64,000 nt of DNA from NCBI RefSeq assembly GCF_016086655.4, contig NC_052137.2:18825041-18889040 (forward strand), written 5' to 3'. This stretch comes from Lepeophtheirus salmonis (lineage: Eukaryota > Arthropoda > Copepoda > Siphonostomatoida > Caligidae). Below the pieces are notes generated by a model. It was given only the letters and a program-made list of their open reading frames with translations. It had not been told where the DNA came from and did no database searches. The position numbers and the translations under genes are program-made. Of the stretch, positions 11,169 to 22,354 are shown in pieces. Position 1 is the first letter of the stretch. Every line of letters starts with the position of its first letter.

Positions 11169-12040
11169 TCTGAAATATTAGTGAATGTGTCCTTTATGGG
11201 CTCCCAAAACCGTTAAATCTAGGAGACTGAAATATTGTATGAGTGTCTCTTTTGAACTTACTCAAGCTAAGATGGGGGTGAAATTTTTTTGGGTTTTTAT
11301 TCTATAACCAAAACACAAAAATTGTTTTTTGAGCTCAAGGAAACGAGATAGGGGCTTGTCTTGAAATCAAAACTGACTGGCGTCTCAAAAAAAAAAGAAA
11401 CTATACGTACAAAAACGTTTTATAAATTTCAACAAATCCAAAAAAACTTGAAGGCGGAAAAAAAAAGTTAGTTAAATTACACTTCGTTTTTTTAGGTGCA
11501 AAAAAAATGATTTTCAATGAAATATTACATTCGTAGATAAAATAAAGTTTGTAGAAATTTGTATGGATATTCATTTCCATATAAATTTGGCAGATAAAAA
11601 TTGATATTTAACAGAAATATTTGTTCTTTTCTAAAAAAGAAAAAATTTTCTTTTTTTTTCTTTCATTTTTACATTAAACGTCAATTTTCAAATTTTTAAG
11701 ATCAAATTCCACAAAATGGTGCATTTTAAACATACAATCGTTATTCACACATCATTTTTCTAAGAGTAACTTACATTTTCGGAACATTTTGTTATTTGTT
11801 TTTTGAAATATTTGCAAAAATGAACCAGTTATCAAGGGTTATTTTATGAACAAAATATTTTCCAAAACTTTTTAATTAAGGCACGTACAAAAAAAAATCT
11901 TTACAAATGCCAATAAATGCTATAGATAAATTGTTTACAAAAGTAGTACAAAGTAATTTAAAAATAATTATTATGGATTTTGATTGGAGAATTTTTCGAC
12001 AAAAAAAAAAGAACTTCCATTCTGGCCATGTTGTCGTTAA
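11169..12040 (+). mobile_element. Helitron-like non-autonomous element, 3' end lost
   Basis: The 5' end A|TCTGAAATATTAG, then 'gtgaatgtgtcctttatggg', 'tgagtgtctcttttgaact', 'gatgggggtgaaattt' and 'ttttttgagctcaagga', matches the 5' ends at 34618, 28627 (minus) and 54121 (minus). Inside, 'ggttattttatgaac', a 'tttttaattaaggcacgtac' block and 'aatgccaataaatgc' parallel 35222-35330. No hairpin-CTAG terminus is found, so the 3' end is truncated or diverged. No Rep/helicase frame is present. Confidence 0.7.
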
Positions 12041-14965
12041 AAAATGTATATTTATAAAGACAAAACTAATAATACATCATTATAACGCAACCTCCATCAA
12101 AACACTAAATTAGCTTTCACTTATTCAACTATTTTACGGGGAGCGGTCCCATACGTATTGGGCAAGACTGAGGGATAGCGGTAGTTGTTCATAAAAATCC
12201 TTTTTTTTATAAAGAACACAATCTATTAAGAATATCTTTTGCGTTTGAAGGCAGTAACCATTATTTAGATAGTAAATGTTATCAGTGAATTTGTTTAAAA
12301 GGAAAAAATTATTCATCATTATAGCAAATAGTGATATAGTGTTTAGCAAAGTTTTAAGGGAGCAAAGCAGATTTTTTTTATACTTGAAGAAAAAATTAAG
12401 CTATGATATTTTCTATGTTGGGCTAGGTAATTCTGGGAATTTTCTTATACTTTAAATATGGAGTATGGGGTATTCAGTATGATGGTCAAATATAATGTAC
12501 CATTTTTTGTTTAGTAATATTAATGAATTCCAAGCACCAAACTTAAAGACTATCCTATAAAAATAAGACCCTTTTATTTGATTTTAACTAGGAGCTTAAC
12601 AACTTCGTTTTTGTACCAATATGATAAAAGTCGTCATGTCTGTTGTGACAAGGGCTTTGTTTAATCCAAACAAACAATGAAAAACTACTACTTTTCATTG
12701 CAAATAAGGTTTTTTTTACGAAGTAATAATGTTAATATGTGTTTGTTTATAAATAAACATTCGGCAAATAAAACGACATTAATCTTTATAGAAGCAGGGA
12801 GGAGCCCAATAATATTTTTAAAATATATTTTAGTAAATGTTTTCATTTTCTTTACGCAGTAAATATTTGCCAGAGCATTCTTTTAAAATGTGTGAGGTTA
12901 AAATTTGGAATTTCAATTATGAATGGTGCAGAAGCGTTGCCTTTGGATATGAAAATAATCGGTAGAAAATTCTATTGATCTACAAATTCATTTTTAAGTG
13001 GCACATTTTCTTCAAAGTTTTTGAAAATTGATAATTTTTCCAGATTTTGAATATCTTTGGCGGATAAGGCAAATACTTTTTTAATACTTTCTAATGTATA
13101 GTTGAAGTGATAATTTACTTTCAAAAATTAAATTTCATCAAACTCATTCATAGAATTCTTATATAAATTTAGCAAAATATATAATTCGGATAAATTAAAT
13201 CTAGTACCTAGTATGTAATAAATTTCATACAAAGAGGAGTTTTATTTTCATATTTTCAATAACTTCAAAAATTTAAAAGTGTCCTGATACATTAAGTTTT
13301 ACAAATTATAGGTGTGTCTCATTTTGAATTTTGTTATCGGTCTAATGATAGGACGGATATACATTTTTTAGACGTTAATATTCGAGTAAATTTCGATTAC
13401 CAAAAATGAAACGGATACTTTTCTCATATTTTATGAGCATAATACCCAAATATTCATGTTACTAATAAGAGGAGATCAAAAATGAAACACACCGTTTGCT
13501 GTTTTAATGGTTGCTCGGACATTTTTGTTTGATCTAAAACAAAAAACAAATTTTAGCTTTTTATCAGCTCTTTCGAATGGTCCAAGTAAAAAATTGTCAT
13601 ATTTTTAGAACATGGGCTAGACATCCTCGAAGTGAATTCTAATTTTTGAGTCTTCAAACTGTACATTTTCTTAATATTATTATTTCTTACTCCTAACAAA
13701 CATTCGAATATAAATGCAAGCATTGCATCACTTACAGTAAAACAATAAAGGTATTTCAAATTAATGTTGAAAAAATGTTTTATTGAACGGATAACTTTGA
13801 ACTTTAAAATTAAAGACTAAGTATTTTATCATTTTGTAAAGAAATTGTGATAGATATTAAAGTTCAACGGGAGTTTGGCAATTTAAAGTTTGACAAGTTA
13901 TGTAAAGTTTCTTATATCATCTGATGGATGGTAAACTCAACTTAAATTGGATTTTTTGTTCTTTTTTTCTGCTTTTTCCTATATCAATTAGGTTTGGGAC
14001 TTTTGTACATTAACTATAAGCAATCTATGTTCCGTTTAATAAAATTAAACGAAGCAGAATGGGCGTGACTTTATTGTAGAGCTAAGATACTCAAGTTTTC
14101 TAGGAAATACAGACAACCGCCATCATACGATGGAGTAGTAAGGAACGTGCATTTGACGTAAAAGATAAATATTGCTCAATAAATGGTTTGACAGAATATT
14201 TTACAAAATTTAACTAATTTTCCAATTTTGCACCTGAGTTTTTATTCGTCAGATTTTTGATAGTCAGTGGATTTCTTCAATTTCTAATATAAAAAAAAAC
14301 TATTTTTTTTAATTCATTGTGAAAATTTGAAAATCCTTTCAACCCAAATAACTCCACACATAATGATGTAATTAGATCCTGTATTATGCATTGATTCTAA
14401 ATTGGCGCATTTAGCTCGAATTGGGTGATTAGATCCGGATTTATTCATAAAAAAATCAACATTTTAAAGATCTTTGCTAAATGGTGAATCCCCAATTATC
14501 AAATCAACTAATCATACTACACAATTAAATAAGCTACATTTCAAGTTCAATTATGCATATTTTTGTATGATATAACCATTCCTCTAAAATCTCTTAATGG
14601 AAACAAATTTAAAAAGTAGCAAACAAATAACAGAGTACTAAAATACCGAGGCTCAGAATATGGACAATGAGAGACGTAACCTATGTGATATGATTTTTAA
14701 AGCTGTGTAAACAAAACTTTAAATGTGTACTATCATTATGAAACAAAAATAGAACTTTTTAAGTTATCAAACTTTTTATTGTCTTTTGGAAAAGGGAGTT
14801 ATGCCGCCGCCCCATGCATAACAAAATATATCACTTGTGTCATATTTCAGTTTACACGGAAGATTGTTCTTCAGACTATATAAATCACGAGTTTGTGAAG
14901 ACATTATAACAAAATTAAGTTGATTTATAGTGAATTATAACTGCAATATACATTTTTATTCACAA
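12041..14965. other. Long AT-rich stretch without recognisable features
   Basis: Nearly 3 kb with only short, AT-biased open frames. I see no transposase motif, SINE box or tandem repeat worth listing. Confidence 0.5.
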
Positions 14966-14969
14966 TAGT

Positions 14970-15565
14970 CTCCCTCAAAACTCAATGACAGTCTTTAAAC
15001 TCTTCCCGAAGGTCTCTAAAACCTTAGGGATGTAGTCTTCAGACAAGTCAGCCCATGCAGCCTTCATATCATGCTCCAAAGATCTCACAGGCACGTGACA
15101 CTTAAGCCAGTCAGACCATTGCCTGAATGGAATAACAAAATGATTAAGATCGAGGGAGCTGGGAGCCAAAATGTTCTTTGACACATTCAAAAGACGCTTG
15201 GCTCTTAACAACCACTTGCCCTTTGTGGTACTCATTATCAGATCTGTCTTCCTCCTTGCTCATGATGTCACTCTCAAGTCATCTTTAATGGTCCTTCAGA
15301 GTGTAACATTGCTCATTTTCATCTTCTTGGCCATTATTGCGAATCGTCCTCAATGGATCTTTAGCCCAGCAGTTTTTGACAAGCATAATCATTAATCATT
15401 CCCTTTTTCTAAATATTCGTTTACGACCTATCCTATACTTTCTGGTGAATGTTTCTTTGGTTTCAAATCGCTTTTTAATGCATTACACGGACGTCCAGTC
15501 ATTGGCAATCTCAGCCGGGGTCTTCTGGCCCGTGAACATTTCCAGTAGCATAATCATTTTTATTT
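14970..15565 (-). pseudogene. Mariner-like transposase: both ends present, catalytic middle deleted
   Basis: Minus strand from 15560 leftwards. MLLEMFTGQKTPAEIANDW resembles a first helix-turn-helix. MAKKMKMSNVTLRRTIKDDL is a second helix-turn-helix very like the one in the 41.7 kb element. ARRKTDLIM...LLRAKRLLN follows. The frame (open from 15235) then passes directly into APSSLDLNHFVI, the third-Asp block (SPDLNPLDY type), and MKAAWADLSEDYIPKV, the C-terminal helix region. The segment with the first and second catalytic Asp (about 100 or more residues) is missing. Two in-frame stops lie in the N-terminal half. A deleted, dead copy. Confidence 0.85.
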
Positions 15566-15689
15566 TAAGATTGATAAAATATGTATAATTAAAAACAATT
15601 GCAGATGATTATATAACGCAATCTCACATTTGTAAATATTTCTATCAAAGTTCGAGCTGTAAGCATTTTTTTAATGTTCCTTTAATTGG

Positions 15690-15862
15690 TTAGATGGAGT
15701 TGCACTGATTAAGTTTAAATAAACTAACCTAGGAATCTTGGGTGAAGTCCATATACTTAAGTATATTTCTTGCACTAGGAATCAAATGTGCGCGAACCTT
15801 CGCACATGTAGTTCAAAAGAATAATTTCTTTTGAGGGCTTTGTCCATGAGCTATGGTGAATC
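15690..15862 (-). repeat. tRNA-derived SINE, copy B
   Basis: Minus strand: A-box-like TAGCTCATGG (complement of 15845-15854), B-box-like TTTGATTCC (15777-15786), then a body with 'tatggacttcacccaagat' and 'taatcagtgcaactccatc'. The head carries an extra hairpin-like GTGCGAAGGTTCGCGCAC between the boxes, unlike copies A and C. Confidence 0.7.
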
Positions 15863-16745
15863 CACAGCATTTCTTTAAGTGTAAACTTAAATATGACATA
15901 TGAGATAGAATATTCAAAATAAAGAATATATGAAAGTTAAATGTGTTTGGAGAAAGTTAAGAGCACAACTAAAAGTAATGTATTTACCTATCCATTAGAC
16001 AAAGTAGTTTGTTTTTCCTCAAACCGTTTTTGTAAAAATAAACATTCAATTTTATTTCTAAAAATAATTAGAATTGAATTAGCTTTCACTCAGGATAAAA
16101 GTATAATTTAATTTGATAAAAAAGAAGTGTATTAAACTGTTACATATGTTTTTAATGTTAAAATGATTACTTTTTCTCAGAAATGTTAATGTAATATTTA
16201 AAAAAAAAACATATTTGATATTAAAATGTTATTTTTGGAGAGGATATGTTATAGCTTTCAAAGTATTTTTGGGGCCCTCAAAATGAGGAATAATGTCAAA
16301 CTATAAAATTACTTAAAATAATATTTTATATTTCATTTCATCAATTCGAGATTGAAAAAACTAATGACGGTTTTGCAATTTATGTACTTTCTGACTATTA
16401 GTTGCAGTTTACAATGTGTACCTGCAAATCTTGAACGGATTTTACAAAACTCAACTTTATCAAGACTTTCTAAAAGTACAAGTAGTATTTTTATTTTGAA
16501 TTATTTCATTAATGCTTTAAATAACTCCAAAATTTAGTAAAACTCATCGTTATCTCAGACACCAATTTTTACAAGAATAATACTTGATATGAAAGAAGCA
16601 TGAAGTAACACATTTGCTTAAGGTAAACTTTTTCACCCCTTATTTTAGGTATCAACTAAATAGGAATTAATGAGTCTGGGAGGAAAATTGGAATGAAAAC
16701 TTTTTATAAGGAATGTTTCCCTTTTTAATTTGTAATATGGTGCCA

Positions 16746-16748
<3 letters not shown>

Positions 16749-16786
<38 letters not shown>
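16749..16786. repeat. Poly-T tract of 38 bases
   Basis: Uninterrupted T run. It could be the poly-A tail of a minus-strand retroposed sequence, but no recognisable retrocopy adjoins it. Confidence 0.95.
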
Positions 16787-16787
<1 letters not shown>

Positions 16788-16935
16788 TATTTTTCTTCTT
16801 AAAATAAATTTATTACTTATAGTCAATCAATATGGATTTGTTTTATGAGTTCTTCACAAAAACTACAATAATCACGATAAACAAGAAAAATTTGAAGCAA
16901 GCTTTTTACAATACATCAAATTTTACCGTATATAA

Positions 16936-16955
16936 ATATATATATATATATATAT
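16936..16955. repeat. TA microsatellite
   Basis: (TA)n tract just left of the 17 kb MLE relic. Confidence 0.9.
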
Positions 16956-17069
16956 GTGGGGACAAAAAATATGTTTGAAAAAAAGTAAATTCATGTAATA
17001 ACGGATATTGTATTTGAATTTCTTCATGTGAAATATTCTACAATTGGATATTATATAGATTAGGATGTC

Positions 17070-17995
17070 CCTTACAAATCAATGTTTACTATTACCCCAA
17101 CTTCATTTAGTTTCCTTCATAAACAAAATATTTATTAATTCCATCAATTTTTAGTGGTGGCACTCATTTTTCCTTTTCTTTTCGAAAGCATATTAGGCAT
17201 ATCTTTATTCTTAATGATAACAAAAATTTAACTTAATAAGATAGAATCACTAAACATATCTAAAACAAAAAACAAGCCAAAACAATACCAAAAATCTTTC
17301 TTTTTCTTTATTTGTGAGCCATCATCTTTAATAATTACCTCAATACGGGGCCTAAATCCCTTGCAGACCTTTACTATATAGTCAGACTTTAGCTTGGTCC
17401 ACTTCGTCTTGGTGGAAGCCCCTCTAGAGAATGGGCACTCCTGTGAGGAATGGCACACAGCCTCTCCTCCAGACACGTCTAGATAGAGCAGTAGAAAGGA
17501 TATACGTCTGTAGAAAAGGGCGGCCACATGTTAAGGTCCGAAATTTCAGGTAGTCTTAGCGGCACAATGCCACGGAGCTCCATCTTGAGTGAAAATAAAG
17601 TTGTCCCCGAACTAATCGCTGGGTAAAGGTAGCACTTGCATATCCAGAAGTTCAATTTAAGCATCTGCATTGAGCCGCTCTTTCCAGTACACAAAAATGG
17701 GAAGACAGACTGCACCAGTGCTAGCCACAAGACCATGGTTGCAGTGAATAAGTCCCTGGGACGATAAACAATGTTACGGCTGCTTAGAAGGTTCTTTGAT
17801 GCCCATAACAAATTTTACCACTTTGTTGCTCCGTTTTACTTTTTTTTTAAATTGAGTCGAAATTTCGAAATCACATTAGGAAACTTGTGTCATAAAATCT
17901 ATTTTCCACCGAGTTTGAAGACAATCGACGAATAAATTTCTGATTTATTAAAGTTTAAATTAAGTGTGAACCACAAGATGAGATCACCCTGTATT
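17070..17995 (-). pseudogene. Mariner-like transposase, C-terminal half (family C)
   Basis: Minus strand from 17811: TATMVLWLALVQSVFPFLC matches the strand leading to the second Asp. NMWPPFSTDVYPFYCSI corresponds to the WPPSSPDLNPLDYSI third-Asp block; the Asp of SPD is preserved as TDV. After a frameshift near 17500, ECPFSRGASTKTKWTKLKSD and YIVKVCKGFRPRIEVIIKDD are the C-terminal helices. The second-Asp QQD block reads ELRGIVP and is destroyed. The right edge carries TACAGGGTGATCTCATC (complement of about 17978-17995), a plausible mariner terminus; the left edge is unclear. The closest relative in the window is 39580-40245. Confidence 0.8.
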
Positions 17996-19160
17996 TTTTT
18001 AAGAAGGGGCTTCTTTGTTATAAAACTTCAAGCCTTTACTACTTCTTTAGTTTCAATATTTAATTCTATTTAGAGGATCAATTAGATTGTTTAGCAGTTA
18101 TTGTATTAATATCCACAAAACAAATCATTATTTGGTGCACTTTTCTATTAAAATTTACATTTATTCTCCTTTTCATAACATATGTAGATACGTACTCAAA
18201 TATCGATACACTTACAATTTTAGTCAAAGTTTATGATGTTTAGATTTTCAAGTTAGGCATTGGTTTTTAAGTGCAATATAAGAGCCACCCTAATATTTAT
18301 TTAAATATTCATACTATAAAGAGAAAGGAACGACATACATAGGTCTTTCACAAAATTACATTTATTAACCACAATGCGTTGCTCCCATAAACAAAACAAA
18401 AAAAAAGCCATGAAGAAAGTACTTTTGTACATTATTCCTTGATAGGTAATATATCACATCATGTAGGCAAAGTTGTAGGGATTTGATACATATGATGTAT
18501 GTATTCCATTTAATATTCGTGAATTAATTTTTTTTTTTTAACTCTTAACCTCCCCTTCATTATGAAACAACAATAATTTACTGGGGTTTCAAAAACCTAG
18601 TAAAAAAAAGTATTTCTACAGTTTGCAACAAATAAGAAAATAGCACATGTTAGCTTGAACAGATATATCCTTGAGGTGATATCTTTTTACCCACACAAGA
18701 TCTCACTCTTTATGATGCCACAGATGACGTCACGGTATCATTTTAAGTCATTTTACCTTATACTGTATATAGTATTTCCTTTCCATCACAGAATCTACTT
18801 TGTTCATTAATTTAAAAGGTTAAATTGGTCTTGGAGATGGCTTGAACATGCAGATCTAATAACCATTTTGATACACATAAAAAATGGTTGATATACAGAC
18901 TATGAACATCCTGTATTTTTACAAACAAGTCTCATGCAGACCCTAAAGAGGAAATTGTTATTTTTGCCCAAAAGAGTTCGAAGCCTCGTCTAATCTATTT
19001 TACAAATTCTAAAAGATACTCCGATCATTAAAATGGTTGAGGAAGGGATTTGGATAACCTTGGATGTAAGACTGAGTCCCTCAGACTGACTCATTGTAAC
19101 ATTCTAACATTATAAGTATAGGTGGAAGATTGAGTAGCTTATCTCATAAGTTCAAAACTC
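17996..19160. other. No recognisable gene
   Basis: AT-rich. It holds a perfect TGACGTCA at 18725-18732. No transposase or RNA motif seen. Confidence 0.5.
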
Positions 19161-19164
19161 AAAT

Positions 19165-19425
19165 AATTGCCTGAATACAACGCCTAAACCCCTTGAAGAC
19201 ATGGACTATGTACTTTTAGTCAGACTCGAGCTTGATCCACTCCTTTTTGATGGAAGATTCTAGAGACTGACCACTCCTGTGAAGACCTTTTAATTCCTGG
19301 AGATGATGCTAGGATCCAAAATACAACAGCAAAGATGTGGGACACACGTGGAGGAATTACAAATCCTCGGGAAGATGGAAGATCTTACTTTGTGGATGTA
19401 GAAGGAAAGAAAATGTAATTGACGC
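19165..19425 (-). pseudogene. Mariner-like transposase, C-terminal remnant (family C)
   Basis: Minus strand: SLESSIKKEWIKLESD, then YIVHVFKGFRRCIQAII, the conserved C-terminal helices of family C (compare KTKWTKLKSD...YIVKVCKGFRPRIEVII at 17.3 kb). Upstream sequence to 19425 is decayed. It is the likely 3' part of the element whose 5' half lies at 20110-20560, with about 0.7 kb of foreign sequence between. Confidence 0.7.
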
Positions 19426-19542
19426 TTCATAAAAATGTATCAACCAGAATGTCCTTAAACACGACTTACATAATATCAGTATTAAATAATTATCCAACAG
19501 TGTTGTAGGTATATGAATGTTTTGTGAAGTGCAAAGGTGAAA

Positions 19543-19893
19543 ATGCAGAGTGGAATGGCCATGTTAAAAATAACAAAAAACGAAAATCAACATAGTAACC
19601 CTAACAATTTGAAAAGAGTTTTGGAGGAGAGAAAGAATCATTATTATGGCGTTTCATTAGATCAGCAGCTAAATTCAGCTGTGACGAGAGAGGAAGGAGA
19701 AAGGATATAAACCAGAACATTTCCTAGTATTACTCCAATGTCAATCCCTAATTATACTCTGAGTCCAACAAGGACTTACAATTATAACTCCTCATCAAAT
19801 CCTCAGAGTTACGCTCCGTCTTTTATAAGCACGCGAATGTTCAATCAAGTATTGAATATATTTAGGAAAGGATGTTTACTTCTCAGGAATTAA
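19543..19893 (+). pseudogene. Unidentified Ser/Asn/Tyr-rich ORF with one in-frame stop
   Basis: A 116-codon frame starting MQSGMAMLKITKNENQHSNP and ending FNQVLNIFRKGCLLLRN. It is interrupted only by TAA at 19708-19710 (codon 56) and continues in the same frame to the stop at 19891. The second half (IPNYTLSPTRTYNYNSSSNP, then QSYAPSFISTRMFNQ) is rich in Ser, Asn, Pro and Tyr. I do not recognise the protein. Diverged copies of the second half occur at 40530-40660 (minus) and 40780-40985 (plus), so it is a repeated sequence rather than a unique exon. Here it sits between the two halves of a family C MLE. It may be an old gene fragment or part of an unclassified mobile element. Confidence 0.45.
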
Positions 19894-20109
19894 ATAATAA
19901 TGACAACTACTAAGGAAAATAAAATTCGTTCTTTATACTACCAATTACAAATTAACGGGCCAGCTAAAAGACATACCAAATTTACATGTATGGTTAATTG
20001 TATTAATATTATATGTTAGTAATGTTAATATATTATGATATTTGTCGTCTTGGGGGAGAGATTTAAGGTGATCACATAAAAGATGTATGTATATAATATT
20101 GGAATGTAC

Positions 20110-20560
20110 CTTTGTATAGATTATATTTGTATTAGTATCAATAGAATCGTCTATCAATAGAAACGTCGTCGTAAGTTGATAACTCAACCAGACGTATTTT
20201 TCTATCAACAAAAATGGAAAAGCAGACTCCACAATACTCAAGATCTCGGTTCTGGCTGGATTTGTTGTATTGAAGGCATGTTGCACTGAAGTTGAAACTT
20301 TGTTTGGATGTTCAGTTGTGAAGTAGCGGTTCCTCTACTTATTCATAGTGGTATCAACGGTGAATATTTATTCATCAGAGAAGGGAAAACTTCTTCTGAA
20401 TTTTTCTTTGCCTTGAGAAAATTTAGAATCTTCTTTGTTCTTTCCAAACGTCTCAGCTTCCTCTTGTCTATAAGAAGTCATATTTTCCTCCTCCGTGATT
20501 TTGCACCAATGTCATTCGGGTTTGAAAATAATAAAATGTGTACCACTAAATAAAATCAAC
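20110..20560 (-). pseudogene. Mariner-like transposase, N-terminal half with first Asp block (family C)
   Basis: Minus strand: second helix-turn-helix remnant, then KEDSKFSQGKEKFRRSFPFS and DEXIFTVDTTMNK (X is a stop), the first catalytic block (FSDEKxFTVD in the family; this Asp is kept). RNRYFTTEHPNK follows, then NTTNPARTEILSIVESAFPF leading toward the second Asp. A stop replaces the residue after SDE and another follows MNK. The equivalent in 39580-40245 reads SSEKFFTIDTTVNKSKSRYI. The frame breaks off near 20110 and the C-terminal piece appears at 19165-19425. Confidence 0.8.
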
Positions 20561-20825
20561 CCTGGACATGTGTTCTTCTTTTAAAAAATAATTGGTATTT
20601 CCATAGACCCCAGAAAAGTCACAGAGGATTAATAAAACACAATATTCGGGTTTTTTTAGATGTACAAACTATAGAAAAAATATATAATTAATTAACATAT
20701 TAAAACGGCATCACAAGGGTATAAGAATTGCATACCCAAGCCACCCATCACTAAAAAAACGTCTGTTTGAAAGTAAAAAGATTCATCAACTTTATAAATA
20801 TTTTTTTAAATGTTCATTAAATTAG

Positions 20826-21025
20826 TCGGACGGAGTTGCATTGATTAAGTTTAAGTAAATATCATTGCATTATAGTAACTCCTTCTGACTGCGCAATTGT
20901 CTTTCAAGTCCATAAAGATAATAAATGTAATTATATTTTTATAGGAGTGACCGTGAATCAAAACTACGTAGATCGAGTTCCAAATCTCCTGGGTGTATTG
21001 TCCACTGTGCTACGTCGCTCCAACA
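20826..21025 (-). repeat. tRNA-derived SINE, copy C (best preserved)
   Basis: Minus strand: a tRNA-like head of about 76 nt runs from 21020 to 20944. It has A-box-like TAGCACAGTGGAC (complement of 21000-21012) and B-box-like GTTTTGATTCACGG followed by 'tcactcc'. The body follows: 'ctttatggacttgaaagac', 'agtcagaaggagttac' and 'taaacttaatcaatgcaact'. The head keeps the length and spacing of a tRNA but lacks convincing stems, so it is a SINE head and not a tRNA gene. Same family as 5870, 8244 and 15690; all visible copies lie on the minus strand. Confidence 0.85.
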
Positions 21026-21839
21026 TCCCTTTCAACACTAGAACGGAGGTAATATAACATTGTTTTTATGTTCTTTTTGTATTCAAAAAAAATTAACATG
21101 TTTTTTCGCAATACAAAAAAGTAAATTTACTTCAAATATATTTAAAATGATTTAATGAACGTTTCAAATTTCCTTGTATTAAACAAAAGACAATCTCCCT
21201 TAAGTATCTAAAGTTGATATCAAAAATGATGTCACCAATGATTCAAAACTGTTCTAGCTAAGAAAAACAAAGGATATTTGAGTATGTTCTCATTAATATA
21301 TATGGTTATAATACAAGTTTTACCTGATTGTTAAACATCTAAAGAATGAACTTCGATATATTTGTGTACATGTTTGAACTAGTAAAAATTATTGGCTGCT
21401 AAAGAATATCCGACCGTGTCCACAGAATTATATTATATTATTTTATTTTTAATTTTCTCAAATTTTTTGGAAAAAATTAAGTTCCAAATTTTAACAGAAA
21501 ATTAAATCCTTTACAGTTATATATGTAGTCTACAAAATAAGTGTCACTAGTAGTCAGTAAAATATAATTCTTTTTTGGAAGGTTTTCGGCTTGAACATTA
21601 GATACTATGTTAGGACAAAGTCATAATGGTATCAAAAAAGATGCCATGGTAGTTCTAATGTTAAAATGTACCAATTTTCGGGTAAAAAAAATATTATACA
21701 AACTCATTTTTTAGTTTATTGTGCTTTAGATGTACATTATTATCAATAAAATTAATATAGCATATGCATCAGGTGCAAACTAAAAATTTATACACATATA
21801 CGATTCAAAATTCTAAGGATGTTGGTGTATTTAAAAGTG

Positions 21840-22354
21840 ATGAGGGCTACAGAGTTCTTAATTCTTGCGGGTCACATTCCAAATGAGATTTGAAGGCCAA
21901 TTAGAGTGTTCAAGAAGACTCTGTGTAACGTTGAAGAAAGATGGAAACATTGAATGGAAGAATCTTAGTGGCAGAGATCTCATTATCGATATCCTGAAGA
22001 ACATCTTTGATATAAACCAAGTCAAGTCTATGCGCAATCATCCTAAAGATTTAAGAGTATCTCACTATAGTCAACAAAACAACTTCCCTCAGGGCAGAAA
22101 TGTAATTTTCAACAGAATGAAAATCATGCCCTTGATCACCTAATCATTCTTGGCTAAATATACGAATTACAAGGAAGTGACCGTCCTATCGCTCAGATAC
22201 AAATCCTCTTGATTATTTCTTCTGGCTGCATATTAAAATGAAGGTATGTAGATAACGTCACGCAGGTGCAGAGCAAATGTAGGCAGCTGTTGGTCAGACC
22301 TAGGTTGAAATGGATATGGATTACATCTTTAAATCATGTGTCTCTTTCCGTTCC
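21840..22354 (+). pseudogene. Mariner-like transposase with internal deletion, cut by another MLE
   Basis: Plus strand. VTLKKDGNIEWKNLSGRDLI and KSMRNHPKDLRVSHYS form the linker and second helix-turn-helix. They are followed almost at once by QGRNVIF, the run-in to the second Asp (QQN here, where QQD is usual). Frameshifts follow, then RSDTNPLDYFFWLHIKMKVC, the third-Asp block (Asp kept in SDTNPLDY), and MDMDYIFKSCVSFRSG from the C-terminal helices. The first-Asp region is deleted. The frame is broken exactly where the irritans-like element begins (22355), so the C-terminus was probably displaced by that insertion. Confidence 0.8.

Noticed and set aside
16749..16786. Poly-A tail of a processed pseudogene
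   Set aside because: The sequence next to the T run shows no recognisable gene and no target duplication; it may be a plain homopolymer.
20944..21020. Functional tRNA gene on the minus strand
   Set aside because: A- and B-box-like strings are present, but convincing acceptor and anticodon stems are not, and the same head occurs in a multicopy SINE.
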